Both the position numbers and the translations under genes were made by a program. From NCBI GenBank assembly GCA_045596625.1, contig JAZOCU010000011.1, positions 24,158-88,157 of the forward strand: DNA of 64,000 nt, in the 5' to 3' direction. The DNA is from Firm-04 sp045596625. Lineage in GTDB: Bacteria; Bacillota; Clostridia; Oscillospirales; Ruminococcaceae. Numbering within the stretch: the first letter of the stretch is position 1; each line of letters starts with the position of its first letter. The notes below the pieces were generated by a model. It had not been told where the DNA came from. It did no database searches and saw only the letters and a program-made list of their open reading frames with translations. Of the stretch, positions 35,391-44,486 are shown in pieces.

Positions 35391-35501
35391 GGAAAATACA
35401 AAAACCGCTTCGCATTCGCTTACGGTTTTACATACGCTTTGTGCCGCTGATTTTGATTTGCAATTTTTTTCTTTTGATTTGGAAGAAATTTTCGAAAAGA
35501 A

Positions 35502-35530
35502 TTGACAAATCAATTTCTTTTTGCTACAAT
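35502..35530 (+). promoter_or_regulatory. Promoter for GH30
   Basis: TTGACA, 17-bp spacer, TACAAT (35525-35530), with an extended -10 TGC. Confidence 0.88.
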
Positions 35531-35585
35531 AACTACACATATAGATATGACCAATTGCAATTTTTTTTTTGGAGGGTTTTGATTT

Positions 35586-38168
35586 ATGAAATTTAGGTTG
35601 CGATTCCTTGCGGGATTGCTGTCAGCAATGATAGCTTTCCAAGCAGCAGCAGAAATGGATTTTCGTTCTGCATCTGCTGCAACATCCATTCTGATCTCGC
35701 CGTACAGTCCCTATGAGATCAACAACGGTATTTTCGAAGGCTGGGGAACATCCCTGTGCTGGTGGGCAAATCGAGTCGGTTATTCCGATTCTCTTGCACA
35801 GCAGACAGCCGATGCGTTCTTTGGTGATGAAGGTCTGCGTATGAACATTGCGCGCTTCAACATCGGTGGCGGTGACGATCCATCGCATACCCACATTACC
35901 CGAACAGACTCCAATATGCCCGGCTATACCAAGTATCAGAACGGACAGGTCACTTATGACTGGTCTGCCGATTTTAATCAGAGAAATGTTCTGCTGCGCT
36001 GCATTGAAAATGCAGGCGAGGATATGATCGTAGAGATGTTTTCCAACTCTCCGCCATATTATATGACGCAAAGCGGATGCAGCACCGGTGGTGTTGATCC
36101 GGGCAAAAATAATCTGCGCGATGATCAATATGAAGCCTTTGCCGAATATCTTGCCGAAGTCACTGCCCATTATGTCAAAGACTGGGGTGTTGAGGTTCAG
36201 AGCATTACACCGATGAATGAGCCTTATACCAATTACTGGGGTGCATACAGTTATAAGCAGGAGGGATGCCATTTCGATCAGGGTGATTCGCAGACGAAGA
36301 TCTATCTTGCTTTGGATGCTGCAATGGAGCGCAGAGGCCTTGGCGATGTCATACTCAGTGCCAGTGATGAGACCTCTATTGATACCCAGATCACCTCTTA
36401 CAATAAGCTTTCTGCCGAGGCAAAGGCTGCCATTGACCGTATTGACACCCATACATACAGCGGCAGCAAACGTGCCGATCTGAAAAATCTTGCTTTGAGT
36501 GAAGGCAAGAATCTTTGGATGAGCGAAGTGGATGGTTCCGGTACCGCCGGAACCAATGCCGGAGAAATGGGGCCGGCGCTCTGGCTTGCCGAGCGCATGA
36601 CGATCGATTGCAACGATCTGAATGCTTCTGCATGGATCTTATGGCAGGCGATCGACAATCATATCTCCAAGGTTGGCTATAACGGCAATAAGGATTCGGG
36701 TATGCCTGATATTTCCAAGGGATTCTGGGGTCTTGCTGTTGCCGATCACGATAACAATAACATCATCTTCACCAAGAAATATTATGCCTTTGGACAGTAT
36801 TCCCGTTATATTCGTCCGGGCATGACGATGCTGAAATCTTCCGGCTCGACCCTTGCAGCTTACGATAAGGAAAACAAGCAGCTTGTGGTGGTAGCCATCA
36901 ATACATCCGGCAGCAACAAGGATGTTGAGTTTGATCTTTCGGGATTTGGCTCCATCGGCAGCAAGGCACAGGTGATCCGCACCAGCGTAACCGAAAACTG
37001 GAAAAATGTCGGTGATCTGACCACCGGCGGTGCCGGATTGCAGGCAACCCTTGCCCCCAATTCCGTAACTACCTTTATCCTTGATGATGTTACAGGCGGT
37101 CAGGCATTGGAAAACAAGATCGCTGTATCGCAGGATATGCTCAGCGGTACCGATGCATGGAATCAGTCCTCCAACGATTACAAAAAGGTCTTCGACGGCA
37201 ACACAACGACCTATTTTGACGGCCTGGGCGATGGTTGGGTCATGGCTGATCTGGGACAGGTCTATGATCTGAGCGCGATCGGCTTTGCGCCCAGAAGCGG
37301 TTACGAATACCGCTGCCCCGATGGCATCTTTGAAGTATCCAGCGATGGCGTCAACTGGACCACAATCTATACCATCTCCGCAAAGCCCAACAGCGGTATG
37401 CAGTATGTCACCAGATTGCAGGGTATTCCTACGGGACGCTATGTACGGTATCGGGTTCCATCCGGTGCACCGCAGAATGAATATAACAATGACGATGTTT
37501 ATTGCTGTAATATCGCAGAGATCGAGCTGTATGGCACACCGAATCTGGGGACGGGCTATGAACGGATCGAAGTGACCGCAGATATGATCAGCGGTTCTGA
37601 TCCATGGAATCAATCGGCAAATGACGTATATAACGCCTTTGACGAGGATACGGCGACTTACTTTGATGGCGTCAGCAATGGCTGGGCTATGGTAGATCTG
37701 GGCGCTGTCTATGAACTTTCCGCAATTGGCTATTGTCCAAGAAAGGGCTATGAGGCTCGCTGTATGAGTGCATATTTCGAGGTCTCTGAGGATGGTGTCA
37801 ACTGGGAGAAGATCTATACGATCACAAATCAGCCTGCCTTTGGGATGCAGTATGTGACGCAATTTGATAAGACACCCGAAGCAAGATTCATCCGTTATCG
37901 GGTACCTGCTTCCGACGCATCACAGGCCGATAATCCATATTGCTGCAATATCGCTGAAATCGAGCTGTACGGCAATTTCCTGAGAGAAGCAGAGATCTTG
38001 GGCGATGTGGATGGCGATGGCAGTGTGCGGATTGCGGATGCGGTAATGCTTTGCAAATATCTGACCGGCAGCGGCAAGCTGACCAATTGGCTTGCAGCCG
38101 ATTTCGATGGCAATGAAGTGATTACTGCTATTGATCTTTCTTACCTCAAGCGGTTGCTGCTTGCATAA
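35586..38168 (+). CDS. Cellulosomal GH30 glycanase with two discoidin-like modules and dockerin
   Basis: Secreted glycoside hydrolase of 860 residues. A signal peptide covers about residues 1-32. The GH30 (beta/alpha)8 domain with its side beta-sandwich spans about 35-500. The acid/base is Glu212 in MNEPYTNYWG and the nucleophile Glu314 in MSEVDGSG. The sequence is closest in feel to endo-beta-1,6-galactanases, which act on arabinogalactan, but the substrate is an inference. Two similar F5/8C (CBM32-like) modules follow (about 502-650 and 656-800). A type I dockerin (805-860) begins GDVDGDGSVRIADAVML. GGAGGG precedes ATG 35586. Confidence 0.9.
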   Translation: MKFRLRFLAGLLSAMIAFQAAAEMDFRSASAATSILISPYSPYEINNGIFEGWGTSLCWWANRVGYSDSLAQQTADAFFGDEGLRMNIARFNIGGGDDPSHTHITRTDSNMPGYTKYQNGQVTYDWSADFNQRNVLLRCIENAGEDMIVEMFSNSPPYYMTQSGCSTGGVDPGKNNLRDDQYEAFAEYLAEVTAHYVKDWGVEVQSITPMNEPYTNYWGAYSYKQEGCHFDQGDSQTKIYLALDAAMERRGLGDVILSASDETSIDTQITSYNKLSAEAKAAIDRIDTHTYSGSKRADLKNLALSEGKNLWMSEVDGSGTAGTNAGEMGPALWLAERMTIDCNDLNASAWILWQAIDNHISKVGYNGNKDSGMPDISKGFWGLAVADHDNNNIIFTKKYYAFGQYSRYIRPGMTMLKSSGSTLAAYDKENKQLVVVAINTSGSNKDVEFDLSGFGSIGSKAQVIRTSVTENWKNVGDLTTGGAGLQATLAPNSVTTFILDDVTGGQALENKIAVSQDMLSGTDAWNQSSNDYKKVFDGNTTTYFDGLGDGWVMADLGQVYDLSAIGFAPRSGYEYRCPDGIFEVSSDGVNWTTIYTISAKPNSGMQYVTRLQGIPTGRYVRYRVPSGAPQNEYNNDDVYCCNIAEIELYGTPNLGTGYERIEVTADMISGSDPWNQSANDVYNAFDEDTATYFDGVSNGWAMVDLGAVYELSAIGYCPRKGYEARCMSAYFEVSEDGVNWEKIYTITNQPAFGMQYVTQFDKTPEARFIRYRVPASDASQADNPYCCNIAEIELYGNFLREAEILGDVDGDGSVRIADAVMLCKYLTGSGKLTNWLAADFDGNEVITAIDLSYLKRLLLA

Positions 38169-38203
38169 GCGCTTACAGCATTGGGATCAAAAACAAAAAT
38201 AAG

Positions 38204-38238
38204 GAACGAGATGCTTTTTTGGGGCATCTCGTTCTTTT
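38204..38238. terminator. Bidirectional terminator
   Basis: GAACGAGATGC and complement, 11-bp stem, 9-base loop, with TTTT on the plus strand and an A-rich 5' flank that serves the minus strand. Confidence 0.88.
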
Positions 38239-38261
38239 CATTCCGGATTCATTTTGTATGC

Positions 38262-41183
38262 TTAGTAAGATTGGAATTGCTCCATTGCTTTGATACCCGG
38301 CCATGCCGAAAGCGCAGCAATCAGAAGATGCGCGATCAGCAGGATCACGGTGATGACAATGGCAACAGGAATCAACAGAGCACAATGCTTGACATCCGTT
38401 ACAAATTCAGGCAAATAGCAGAGGGCTGCCACAGCGCCCAATACCGCACCGATGACTGTTGCTGTTGCGGAAAACAGAATGCCTTCCAGAATAATCATCC
38501 TGCGCATTTGTTTGCGGCTGCATCCCACAGCACGCAGCATGGAAAGCTCGCTGCGGCGATTCAGAATGCCTGTATGAATCGAGTTGATCATGGAGAGTAT
38601 TCCCACAAGCCATAAGCTGAACAGGAAGCTTCCCAATCCGACTGCCAAAGCAAGCATGGCCTTCATACCTCCTGTGGCGAACGTATAATTATCGAAATAT
38701 TCCATTTGTGTTTTGGATGCAAACTCATTCACAATCGGACTCAGCTCTTCATAATCTGCGCGGTAAGAAGCCAAAAGGCTTATGGTGGCGTAGGACTGCT
38801 GATCAAATTGGGATACCATATGGATAGGCAACAGGATGCTATCCTCCAAAATGGAAGCCGTGGGCAAACAGACACTGCCATCCAGCGTCAATTGCAGTTG
38901 CTGTGGGTTGATCGCGAAATCATCCCACACCTCAATGGTGGCATTTTCCTTGGCAGCAGTATAGCCTAAAGGATATCTGTCCGGAACAGTATTCGGATTG
39001 ATGCTTGCGTCATAGAGCGCTTTTTCGTCATATTCGCTATAAATGATCAAACCATGATCCTGCGCCTCAAAGGTATCATAATCCACACCTGTATAGGGTT
39101 GGATTTCAAGCTCATAGCGTGTACGATCAATGCCATACACGGTGAGATAAGGGAAGTCGCTGTCTGCGATAGCATAGGGTGTTAAGGAATGGATCTGATC
39201 CAACGAAGATTCATTGACGGTGATACTGCTGGTATAGGTGTAATACATTGCTCGGAACAAGGGATGATCACCAAAGGTTTCCACGGCAAGAGCATAGTTG
39301 TTTTCACTAGAGTGAAATTCAAAGTCAGAATTGTAGATGGCTTTATTGATGGCTTCGTGCGCAGCGTTGCCGGGTGCCTGTGCGTTTTTCTGCAGCTTGC
39401 TTTCAAGGTAGAATATGGAAGCAAAATCCAAAAGGAATGTCAGCATGAGCAGTCCCAGAGACAATGCAATGGTGCTGATCACAAATCTGCGCTTGGTACG
39501 CTGAATGTTCTGCCAAGTATAACGGCGGATGAATTTCTTGGCGTTGAGTGTCAGCTTGCTTCGATGCTTGCGCAGAAGATTACGGCGCTTCTTTTTGGGT
39601 TTTCCGAAATGCAGAGCTTCCGCAGGTGTCAGCTTGCGTGAAGCATACAGTGCTGAGGTATAGGCGGAAATATATATCGCTGTGATATTCAGCAGAATAC
39701 ACAGACATACGATATAAGGATTGAGATGGAATACAAATGCGGATCTCGCACTTTTCGCTAATAAGCCAAAGCAGAGCTTACAGCATAAAAAGGCAAGCAG
39801 TGCTCCCAGAGGAATGGCTGTAACAGAATAGGCAGTGGCTTCGCTGAATACCAAGGCAAGCAGCTGCCGTTTGGAGGCTCCCATAATGCGCAAGGCAGCA
39901 AATTGCATACTGCGCTCCTGTACCGAGATCTCAAAGGCGTTGTCAATGACAAACCGAGAAATCGCCCAGATAATCAGCAGCAGAAATACGAAAAGCCACA
40001 ATACGGGAATCAGGGTTACAATGGCATCCGCACCTTTGAGTTTCAGTGCAAGCAGCATGTCGTTTTTGGCAGAAAAGTATTCGGGATAATCCATCGGATC
40101 CAGTCCAAGACTTTCTGTGATCATCGCCAGCGAATCCTCAAAGAGAATATGATCGACAGTGGCCGCGCGCTGAGATTCTCTTGTCCGATTCTCAAAGAAG
40201 CTCTCGTTCGAATCGGAATAGACATCGAATACCTTGCTGGCTTCATCCAGCTGCTCCAAAAAGGGAGCCATTTGAGAGCCTGCGAACAGGTCCATGGTCT
40301 GAAAGCCATACATCATCGAATTGAATTCGTAATTGCCGAATCCTGCAACGGTCATGGTGACCGAAACAGTATCGCCCTGTTCGGTATCGGCAAATGCGAT
40401 GGTATTCAAGTCATACTGTTCGTTGAGCAATTGCAGCATATTTCTGCGGATGACCCGATCGTTATCGGAGAACGATGGCTTCTGGCCATTTTCCGGTGTA
40501 AAGTAGCTGATGGCATATCGTGTCGTGGAGCCCTTTGCCTCTTCTTCGGCATTGCGCTTTTCGATATACTCCAGCACAGCCCGTACTTCGGGCATGGTTT
40601 CGTTGATGCGGCAATGTACCGGTGTGCAGTAAATGGTCACCGAATCACCGATCTGATAGCCCAGTTCCTTCGCAGAATTGGGCAGGAACACTGCATTGTC
40701 GGCAAGAGACTGGGTAATGTGATAGGGAGAATCCTGATCGAATGTTACATTGCTGTCAATCTGACTGGCCTGAATGGATTGATAGCGTCTTGGCGCATTG
40801 TCATCGAACCGCAATTCCCAATAGCTGATGCCATCCTTTTGGCTGACAGACGGATCCATGTTGACATGGGCATCCATTTCCCAATTCTGCAAAAAGAAGT
40901 AGGATGCAACGGCAGGATGATTCCGGATGATGTCTTTGGCTTTTTCTTCTGTGCAGGTCTGATTCTTTACCGCTACCCGGATCACATCATCCAGATAGAT
41001 TTCCCATTCGAAGCCGTCATCTGCTTCGATCAACAAATTCTTACTGCTTTGCAGACCGCTGCTGAAATAGGCGCTGAAGGTGTTGAGGACGAATGAGGCA
41101 AGCATCAGACACGAAAAGGTGAGCACAGAACGCAGCTTTTGTCTGCGGATATACTTGAGAGACAGAGAAATGAGAAAACGCAT
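38262..41183 (-). CDS. ABC transporter permease, FtsX/MacB type (duplicated)
   Basis: A 973-residue membrane protein. It has an N-terminal helix, a large external domain (about 45-360), then a block of helices of the FtsX type (about 390-510). A second, shorter copy follows with its own first helix near 590, an external domain, and a final FtsX block ending near 960. This two-unit plan is that of peptide-resistance and lipoprotein-type ABC permeases. The start is likely ATG 41183 after GGGGGGTG; GTG 41192 overlapping the ATPase stop is the alternative. It works with the ATPase just upstream and is probably controlled by the adjacent two-component system. Confidence 0.88.
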   Translation of the reverse strand: MRFLISLSLKYIRRQKLRSVLTFSCLMLASFVLNTFSAYFSSGLQSSKNLLIEADDGFEWEIYLDDVIRVAVKNQTCTEEKAKDIIRNHPAVASYFFLQNWEMDAHVNMDPSVSQKDGISYWELRFDDNAPRRYQSIQASQIDSNVTFDQDSPYHITQSLADNAVFLPNSAKELGYQIGDSVTIYCTPVHCRINETMPEVRAVLEYIEKRNAEEEAKGSTTRYAISYFTPENGQKPSFSDNDRVIRRNMLQLLNEQYDLNTIAFADTEQGDTVSVTMTVAGFGNYEFNSMMYGFQTMDLFAGSQMAPFLEQLDEASKVFDVYSDSNESFFENRTRESQRAATVDHILFEDSLAMITESLGLDPMDYPEYFSAKNDMLLALKLKGADAIVTLIPVLWLFVFLLLIIWAISRFVIDNAFEISVQERSMQFAALRIMGASKRQLLALVFSEATAYSVTAIPLGALLAFLCCKLCFGLLAKSARSAFVFHLNPYIVCLCILLNITAIYISAYTSALYASRKLTPAEALHFGKPKKKRRNLLRKHRSKLTLNAKKFIRRYTWQNIQRTKRRFVISTIALSLGLLMLTFLLDFASIFYLESKLQKNAQAPGNAAHEAINKAIYNSDFEFHSSENNYALAVETFGDHPLFRAMYYTYTSSITVNESSLDQIHSLTPYAIADSDFPYLTVYGIDRTRYELEIQPYTGVDYDTFEAQDHGLIIYSEYDEKALYDASINPNTVPDRYPLGYTAAKENATIEVWDDFAINPQQLQLTLDGSVCLPTASILEDSILLPIHMVSQFDQQSYATISLLASYRADYEELSPIVNEFASKTQMEYFDNYTFATGGMKAMLALAVGLGSFLFSLWLVGILSMINSIHTGILNRRSELSMLRAVGCSRKQMRRMIILEGILFSATATVIGAVLGAVAALCYLPEFVTDVKHCALLIPVAIVITVILLIAHLLIAALSAWPGIKAMEQFQSY

Positions 41184-41188
41184 ACGGT

Positions 41189-41872
41189 TCACCCCCCGAT
41201 CTCATTCATCACACCATCGTGCATGCTAAAGATCCGATCTGCCTGTGCAGCGATACTGCCATCATGGGTAATGAGAATGAGGGTCTGGTTATATTTGCGG
41301 ATGGAGTTTTTGAGGATCGAGATGATCTCACGACCGTTTTTGCTGTCAAGATTGCCGGTGGGTTCATCGGCAAGAATGATCGGAGGCTTATGGATCAGAG
41401 CACGGGCAAAGGCAACACGTTGCTGCTGACCGCCCGAAAGCTCGTGAGGAAAGCTCTGTCGCTTGGATGTTAGCCCGATCATCTCCAGCAGCTCTGCTAG
41501 ATAGTCCATATCCGGCACAGTGCTGTCAAGATTCATCGGCAGAACGATATTTTCTTCAACATTGAGTACGGGGATGAGGTTGTAGTTCTGAAAAATAAAG
41601 CCGATACTTCTTCTTCGATAGGCAGAAAGCTGCAGATCATTTTGTCCCACAAGCTCTTCACCGAGAAAACGGATGCTGCCGGCATCGGGTGTATCCAGAG
41701 AGCCAAGCACGTTCAGCAGCGTTGTTTTACCGCTGCCGCTTTCGCCGGTCACAGCAATAAATTCACCTTTGTTGACGGTCAGACTTACATGATCCAGCGC
41801 ATGGATTTTCTGATCCCCTTTGCCATATGTTTTGACCAGGCCTTCTGCTTGCAGAATGATGTTGTTGTCCAT
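41189..41872 (-). CDS. ABC transporter ATP-binding protein (LolD/MacB type)
   Basis: A 227-residue nucleotide-binding subunit that pairs with the FtsX-type permease. Walker A is GESGSGKTTLLN near residue 43, then the Q-loop, the signature LSGGQQQR near 143, Walker B IILADEPTGNLDS and the switch His in LITHDGS. Start ATG 41872 follows AAGGAGGT. It begins 49 bases after the histidine kinase stop. A TAGAAT box in that gap may give it its own regulated promoter. Confidence 0.95.
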   Translation of the reverse strand: MDNNIILQAEGLVKTYGKGDQKIHALDHVSLTVNKGEFIAVTGESGSGKTTLLNVLGSLDTPDAGSIRFLGEELVGQNDLQLSAYRRRSIGFIFQNYNLIPVLNVEENIVLPMNLDSTVPDMDYLAELLEMIGLTSKRQSFPHELSGGQQQRVAFARALIHKPPIILADEPTGNLDSKNGREIISILKNSIRKYNQTLILITHDGSIAAQADRIFSMHDGVMNEIGG

Positions 41873-41904
41873 ATTGCAGACCTCCTTGATATGAGATTAC
41901 TGAT

Positions 41905-41910
41905 ATTCTA
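41905..41910 (-). promoter_or_regulatory. Possible regulated promoter of the ABC transporter
   Basis: TAGAAT with TG extension on the minus strand, no good -35, as expected for a promoter that needs the response regulator. Confidence 0.4.
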
Positions 41911-41921
41911 ACAGAGAAACC

Positions 41922-43154
41922 TTACGCTAAAGTGACAGATTGCGGTGATTTCAAAAAAATAATCTCAAACGAAGTTCCTTTTTGTTGATCGGAATAGACA
42001 TGGATATGACCGCCATGACCTTCTACGATTTTTTGTGCGATCGAAAGTCCGATCCCCACGCTGTCCATACTATTGCTGTTGGATTTTTTATGAAAGCGCT
42101 CAAAAATAGAGGGGATCTCTGCCTGCGGTATCCCCTTGCCGTTATCTTCTACGACGATCTTAACAAGGACAGGATCTTCATAGAGCCAAAGCTTCAGCTC
42201 TGTACAGTCGGCGTGTTCGGCAGCATTGATTATCAGATTTTCCAGTGCCTCACGCAGCCAGATCGTATCATGAGAAAAACGGATTGGCAGGGGAGAAAAT
42301 GTCAGTGTGATCTCTTTCTGCCGCAGCATGGCGGCGATGCAACGGGTTGCTGACTGACAGGTATCGCTCAGATCTGCTGAAACCATATGATAGGATACGG
42401 CATCGGCACTGAGCTTTGCAAGCTTCAAGCAGGCACGTACCAGCAGCTCCATTTGATCAAGCTGCACTGTCAGCTCTTGTGTAAGCTGCGACTGCTGCTT
42501 CGGTGTCAGCAGCGATGGTTCTTCCAGCAGATCGGTGTTAAGACGGATCACAGCAAATCCGTTTTTCAGCTGATGGGAAAAATCCGTGAGAAATTCCACA
42601 AGGAATTGCTTTTCATTTTTTTGTGTGTGATCAAGATGCTGCAGTCGATCTGCGATCAGATTGATGCTTTCATTCAGCCGTTCGATGCTTTGATGAGGAT
42701 CCGACAGCATCGGTACGCGCTTAGTCTTCATGGATGCAATGGAGAGGCAAGTCTCACGAAGCTGCTCCATCTGCTGATATTCTCGCAGGGCAGTGTGCAT
42801 TGCAATCCCCACCGGCAGAAGCACCGATACGATCACGATCCCAAGCATTATGCCAAACAGCTTCATTCTTACGGTATCCCAGCCTTCCATTATTCTGGGA
42901 TTCATGGCAGCGGTAATGCCATATTGCTTCAAAGCTTCGCTTCCTTTTACAATGGCGGATTCATCGGGGAGCTTTGTAAAGCTGCCGTCGCCCAAAACCG
43001 CAAGCATATGTCTGATCTGCTCTGTCACGATCTGATCGGCGCAATATGCCGACAGAAAGAAGGCAGCCGCGATGCCGCCGATCATGCAGAGCAAGGCGCT
43101 CAGCAGCACACGCCTTGGTAATCGGTTATTGAGGATCAGGTCGATTCTGTCCAT
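41922..43154 (-). CDS. Sensor histidine kinase
   Basis: A 410-residue membrane kinase. Two helices (about 16-38 and 105-127) flank an external domain of about 65 residues, followed by a HAMP-like linker. The HisKA motif is DFSHQLKN near residue 200. The ATPase domain shows the N box ENLIINAAEHA, G1 DNGKGIP and G2 GIGLS. ATG 43154 overlaps the response regulator gene by 19 bases, so the pair is translationally coupled. The neighbouring ABC transporter suggests sensing of an antimicrobial peptide or envelope stress (inference). Confidence 0.92.
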   Translation of the reverse strand: MDRIDLILNNRLPRRVLLSALLCMIGGIAAAFFLSAYCADQIVTEQIRHMLAVLGDGSFTKLPDESAIVKGSEALKQYGITAAMNPRIMEGWDTVRMKLFGIMLGIVIVSVLLPVGIAMHTALREYQQMEQLRETCLSIASMKTKRVPMLSDPHQSIERLNESINLIADRLQHLDHTQKNEKQFLVEFLTDFSHQLKNGFAVIRLNTDLLEEPSLLTPKQQSQLTQELTVQLDQMELLVRACLKLAKLSADAVSYHMVSADLSDTCQSATRCIAAMLRQKEITLTFSPLPIRFSHDTIWLREALENLIINAAEHADCTELKLWLYEDPVLVKIVVEDNGKGIPQAEIPSIFERFHKKSNSNSMDSVGIGLSIAQKIVEGHGGHIHVYSDQQKGTSFEIIFLKSPQSVTLA

Positions 43155-43744
43155 TGATAGCCAAGCCCCCTTTTGGTGATGATCCTGCCGCAATCGGTTT
43201 CCTTCAGCTTGTCACGCAGACGGCTGATATGAACAGAAAGGGTATTGTCATTGACAAAGCAACCCTTGGAATCCCAGAGATAGGCAAGGATCTGTTCGCG
43301 GGTCAGATAGCGTCCCTTGTTCCGCATCAGATATTCCAGCAGCTTTTGCTCCACAGCGGTCAGCTCCGGCAGAGCAGACTGCGGCGTCACAGAGTACCGA
43401 CGCAGATTGGCACCGATTCGTGAAAGAAGCTCACGCAGGCGAAAGGGCTTGGTGATATAATCATCGCCGCCGCTTTCCAGTCCCTTGATGATATCCGTTT
43501 CCTCATCATTGGAGGTCAGAAAGATGATCGGTACATCGGAACAGTCACGGATCCTGCGGCAAAGCTCCACACCGTTGCCATCGGGCAGTATAATATCCAG
43601 CAGCAGCAGATCCGCATTGGGAAACTGTGCTTCCGCCTCTGCGATCGTCACAGCGGAGAGCACTGTATAGCCTGCTGTCTGTAATGCGAGACCAATATTT
43701 TTATTGAGGATGGCATCGTCATCCAACACAAGGATTTTTGCCAT
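43136..43744 (-). CDS. OmpR-family response regulator
   Basis: A 202-residue regulator. The receiver has the acidic pair DDD near residue 8, phospho-acceptor Asp in LLLLDIILPDG near 50, Thr in FLTSN and Lys in DYITKPF. The C-terminal winged helix carries NTLSVHISRLRDKL and RGLGYQW. It is somewhat short because the linker is compact. Paired with the overlapping kinase gene. The promoter is full consensus and shares its -35 with the divergent yfcE-like gene. Confidence 0.95.
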   Translation of the reverse strand: MAKILVLDDDAILNKNIGLALQTAGYTVLSAVTIAEAEAQFPNADLLLLDIILPDGNGVELCRRIRDCSDVPIIFLTSNDEETDIIKGLESGGDDYITKPFRLRELLSRIGANLRRYSVTPQSALPELTAVEQKLLEYLMRNKGRYLTREQILAYLWDSKGCFVNDNTLSVHISRLRDKLKETDCGRIITKRGLGYQWTEST

Positions 43745-43788
43745 AAAAGCGTCCTTCCTTTTCTTGGGTTATTTTGTATCTGACATTT

Positions 43789-43817
43789 ATTATACCATAT
43801 GGCTCTGGGATTGTCAA
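43789..43817 (-). promoter_or_regulatory. Consensus promoter for the two-component operon
   Basis: On the minus strand TTGACA (43812-43817), 17-bp spacer, TATAAT (43789-43794), extended TGG. Confidence 0.92.
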
Positions 43818-43839
43818 AACAAAAGATCTGTGTTATAAT
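43811..43839 (+). promoter_or_regulatory. Promoter for the phosphodiesterase gene, overlapping the divergent -35
   Basis: TTGTCA (43811-43816), 17-bp spacer, TATAAT (43834-43839), extended TGT. Five of six -35 bases are shared with the opposite promoter. Confidence 0.9.
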
Positions 43840-43868
43840 GTAGGGAACCAAAGAAAGGAGATCAGCCC

Positions 43869-44435
43869 ATGAAATGGATGATTGCATCGGATCTGCATGG
43901 ATCCGCATATTATACTGCACAATTGCTTGAGGCATATGCCAAAGAACAGGCAGAACGGCTTATCCTGCTGGGGGATCTGCTGTATCATGGTCCGCGCAAT
44001 GCTCTGCCGAAGGAATACGATCCTCAAGGGGTGATCACCATGCTCAATGCCCATTCTCAATCTCTGTTATGTGTCAGAGGTAATTGTGATACCGAGGTTG
44101 ATCAGATGGTGCTTACCTTCCCAATCCTTGCGGATTATGCTATTCTGACTGTCGAAGAGCATCTGCTGTTTGCGACCCACGGACATCGTTTCCATAGTGA
44201 ACAGCTTCCGCCCATACAGCCCGAGAACATTCTGCTGCATGGTCATACGCATATTCCACGCTGCGAACAGTTTGCAACCCATCGTTACTGCAATCCGGGA
44301 TCTGTTTCGATTCCGAAGGAAGGCTCTGCTAACAGCTATATGACCATCGAGGATTCGATCCTGCGCTGGAAGACGCTTGAAGGCAGAGAATACCATTGCT
44401 GTGATCTGAATGCAGCAACGCTGTCTGTACTATGA
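43869..44435 (+). CDS. YfcE-family metallophosphodiesterase
   Basis: A 188-residue calcineurin-like phosphoesterase. The metal ligands are visible in order: the ASDLHGS motif (residues about 5-11), LGDLLYHG near 38, RGNCD near 75, THGHR near 102 and HGHTHIP near 121. E. coli YfcE hydrolyses phosphodiesters in a Mn2+-dependent way; the natural substrate is unknown. ATG 43869 follows AAGGAGAT. Single gene, divergent from the response regulator. Confidence 0.92.
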   Translation: MKWMIASDLHGSAYYTAQLLEAYAKEQAERLILLGDLLYHGPRNALPKEYDPQGVITMLNAHSQSLLCVRGNCDTEVDQMVLTFPILADYAILTVEEHLLFATHGHRFHSEQLPPIQPENILLHGHTHIPRCEQFATHRYCNPGSVSIPKEGSANSYMTIEDSILRWKTLEGREYHCCDLNAATLSVL

Positions 44436-44451
44436 AGGATCCGATATCCAC

Positions 44452-44480
44452 TTGACAATTTCCTGTTTTTCGTGTATGAT
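44452..44480 (+). promoter_or_regulatory. Promoter for the hydEGF leader
   Basis: TTGACA, 17-bp spacer, TATGAT (44475-44480), extended -10 TG. Confidence 0.85.
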
Positions 44481-44486
44481 ATTTAT

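Larger units (their letters stand above)
34948..35585. other. 638-base noncoding region between efp and GH30
   Basis: Contains the efp promoter, two adjacent hairpins (35123-35165), a 15-bp tandem repeat (35346-35390), a CCG/CGG hairpin flanked by A/T (35401-35429) and the GH30 promoter. Open frames here (for example 34977-35450) have no ribosome binding site and a low-complexity Lys/Glu/Arg product. I see no convincing gene; a small RNA is possible. Confidence 0.5.

Noticed and set aside
34977..35450. 157-codon frame upstream of GH30
   Set aside because: No ribosome site, and it overlaps the efp promoter. The second half comes from a purine tandem repeat that gives Lys/Glu/Arg low complexity.
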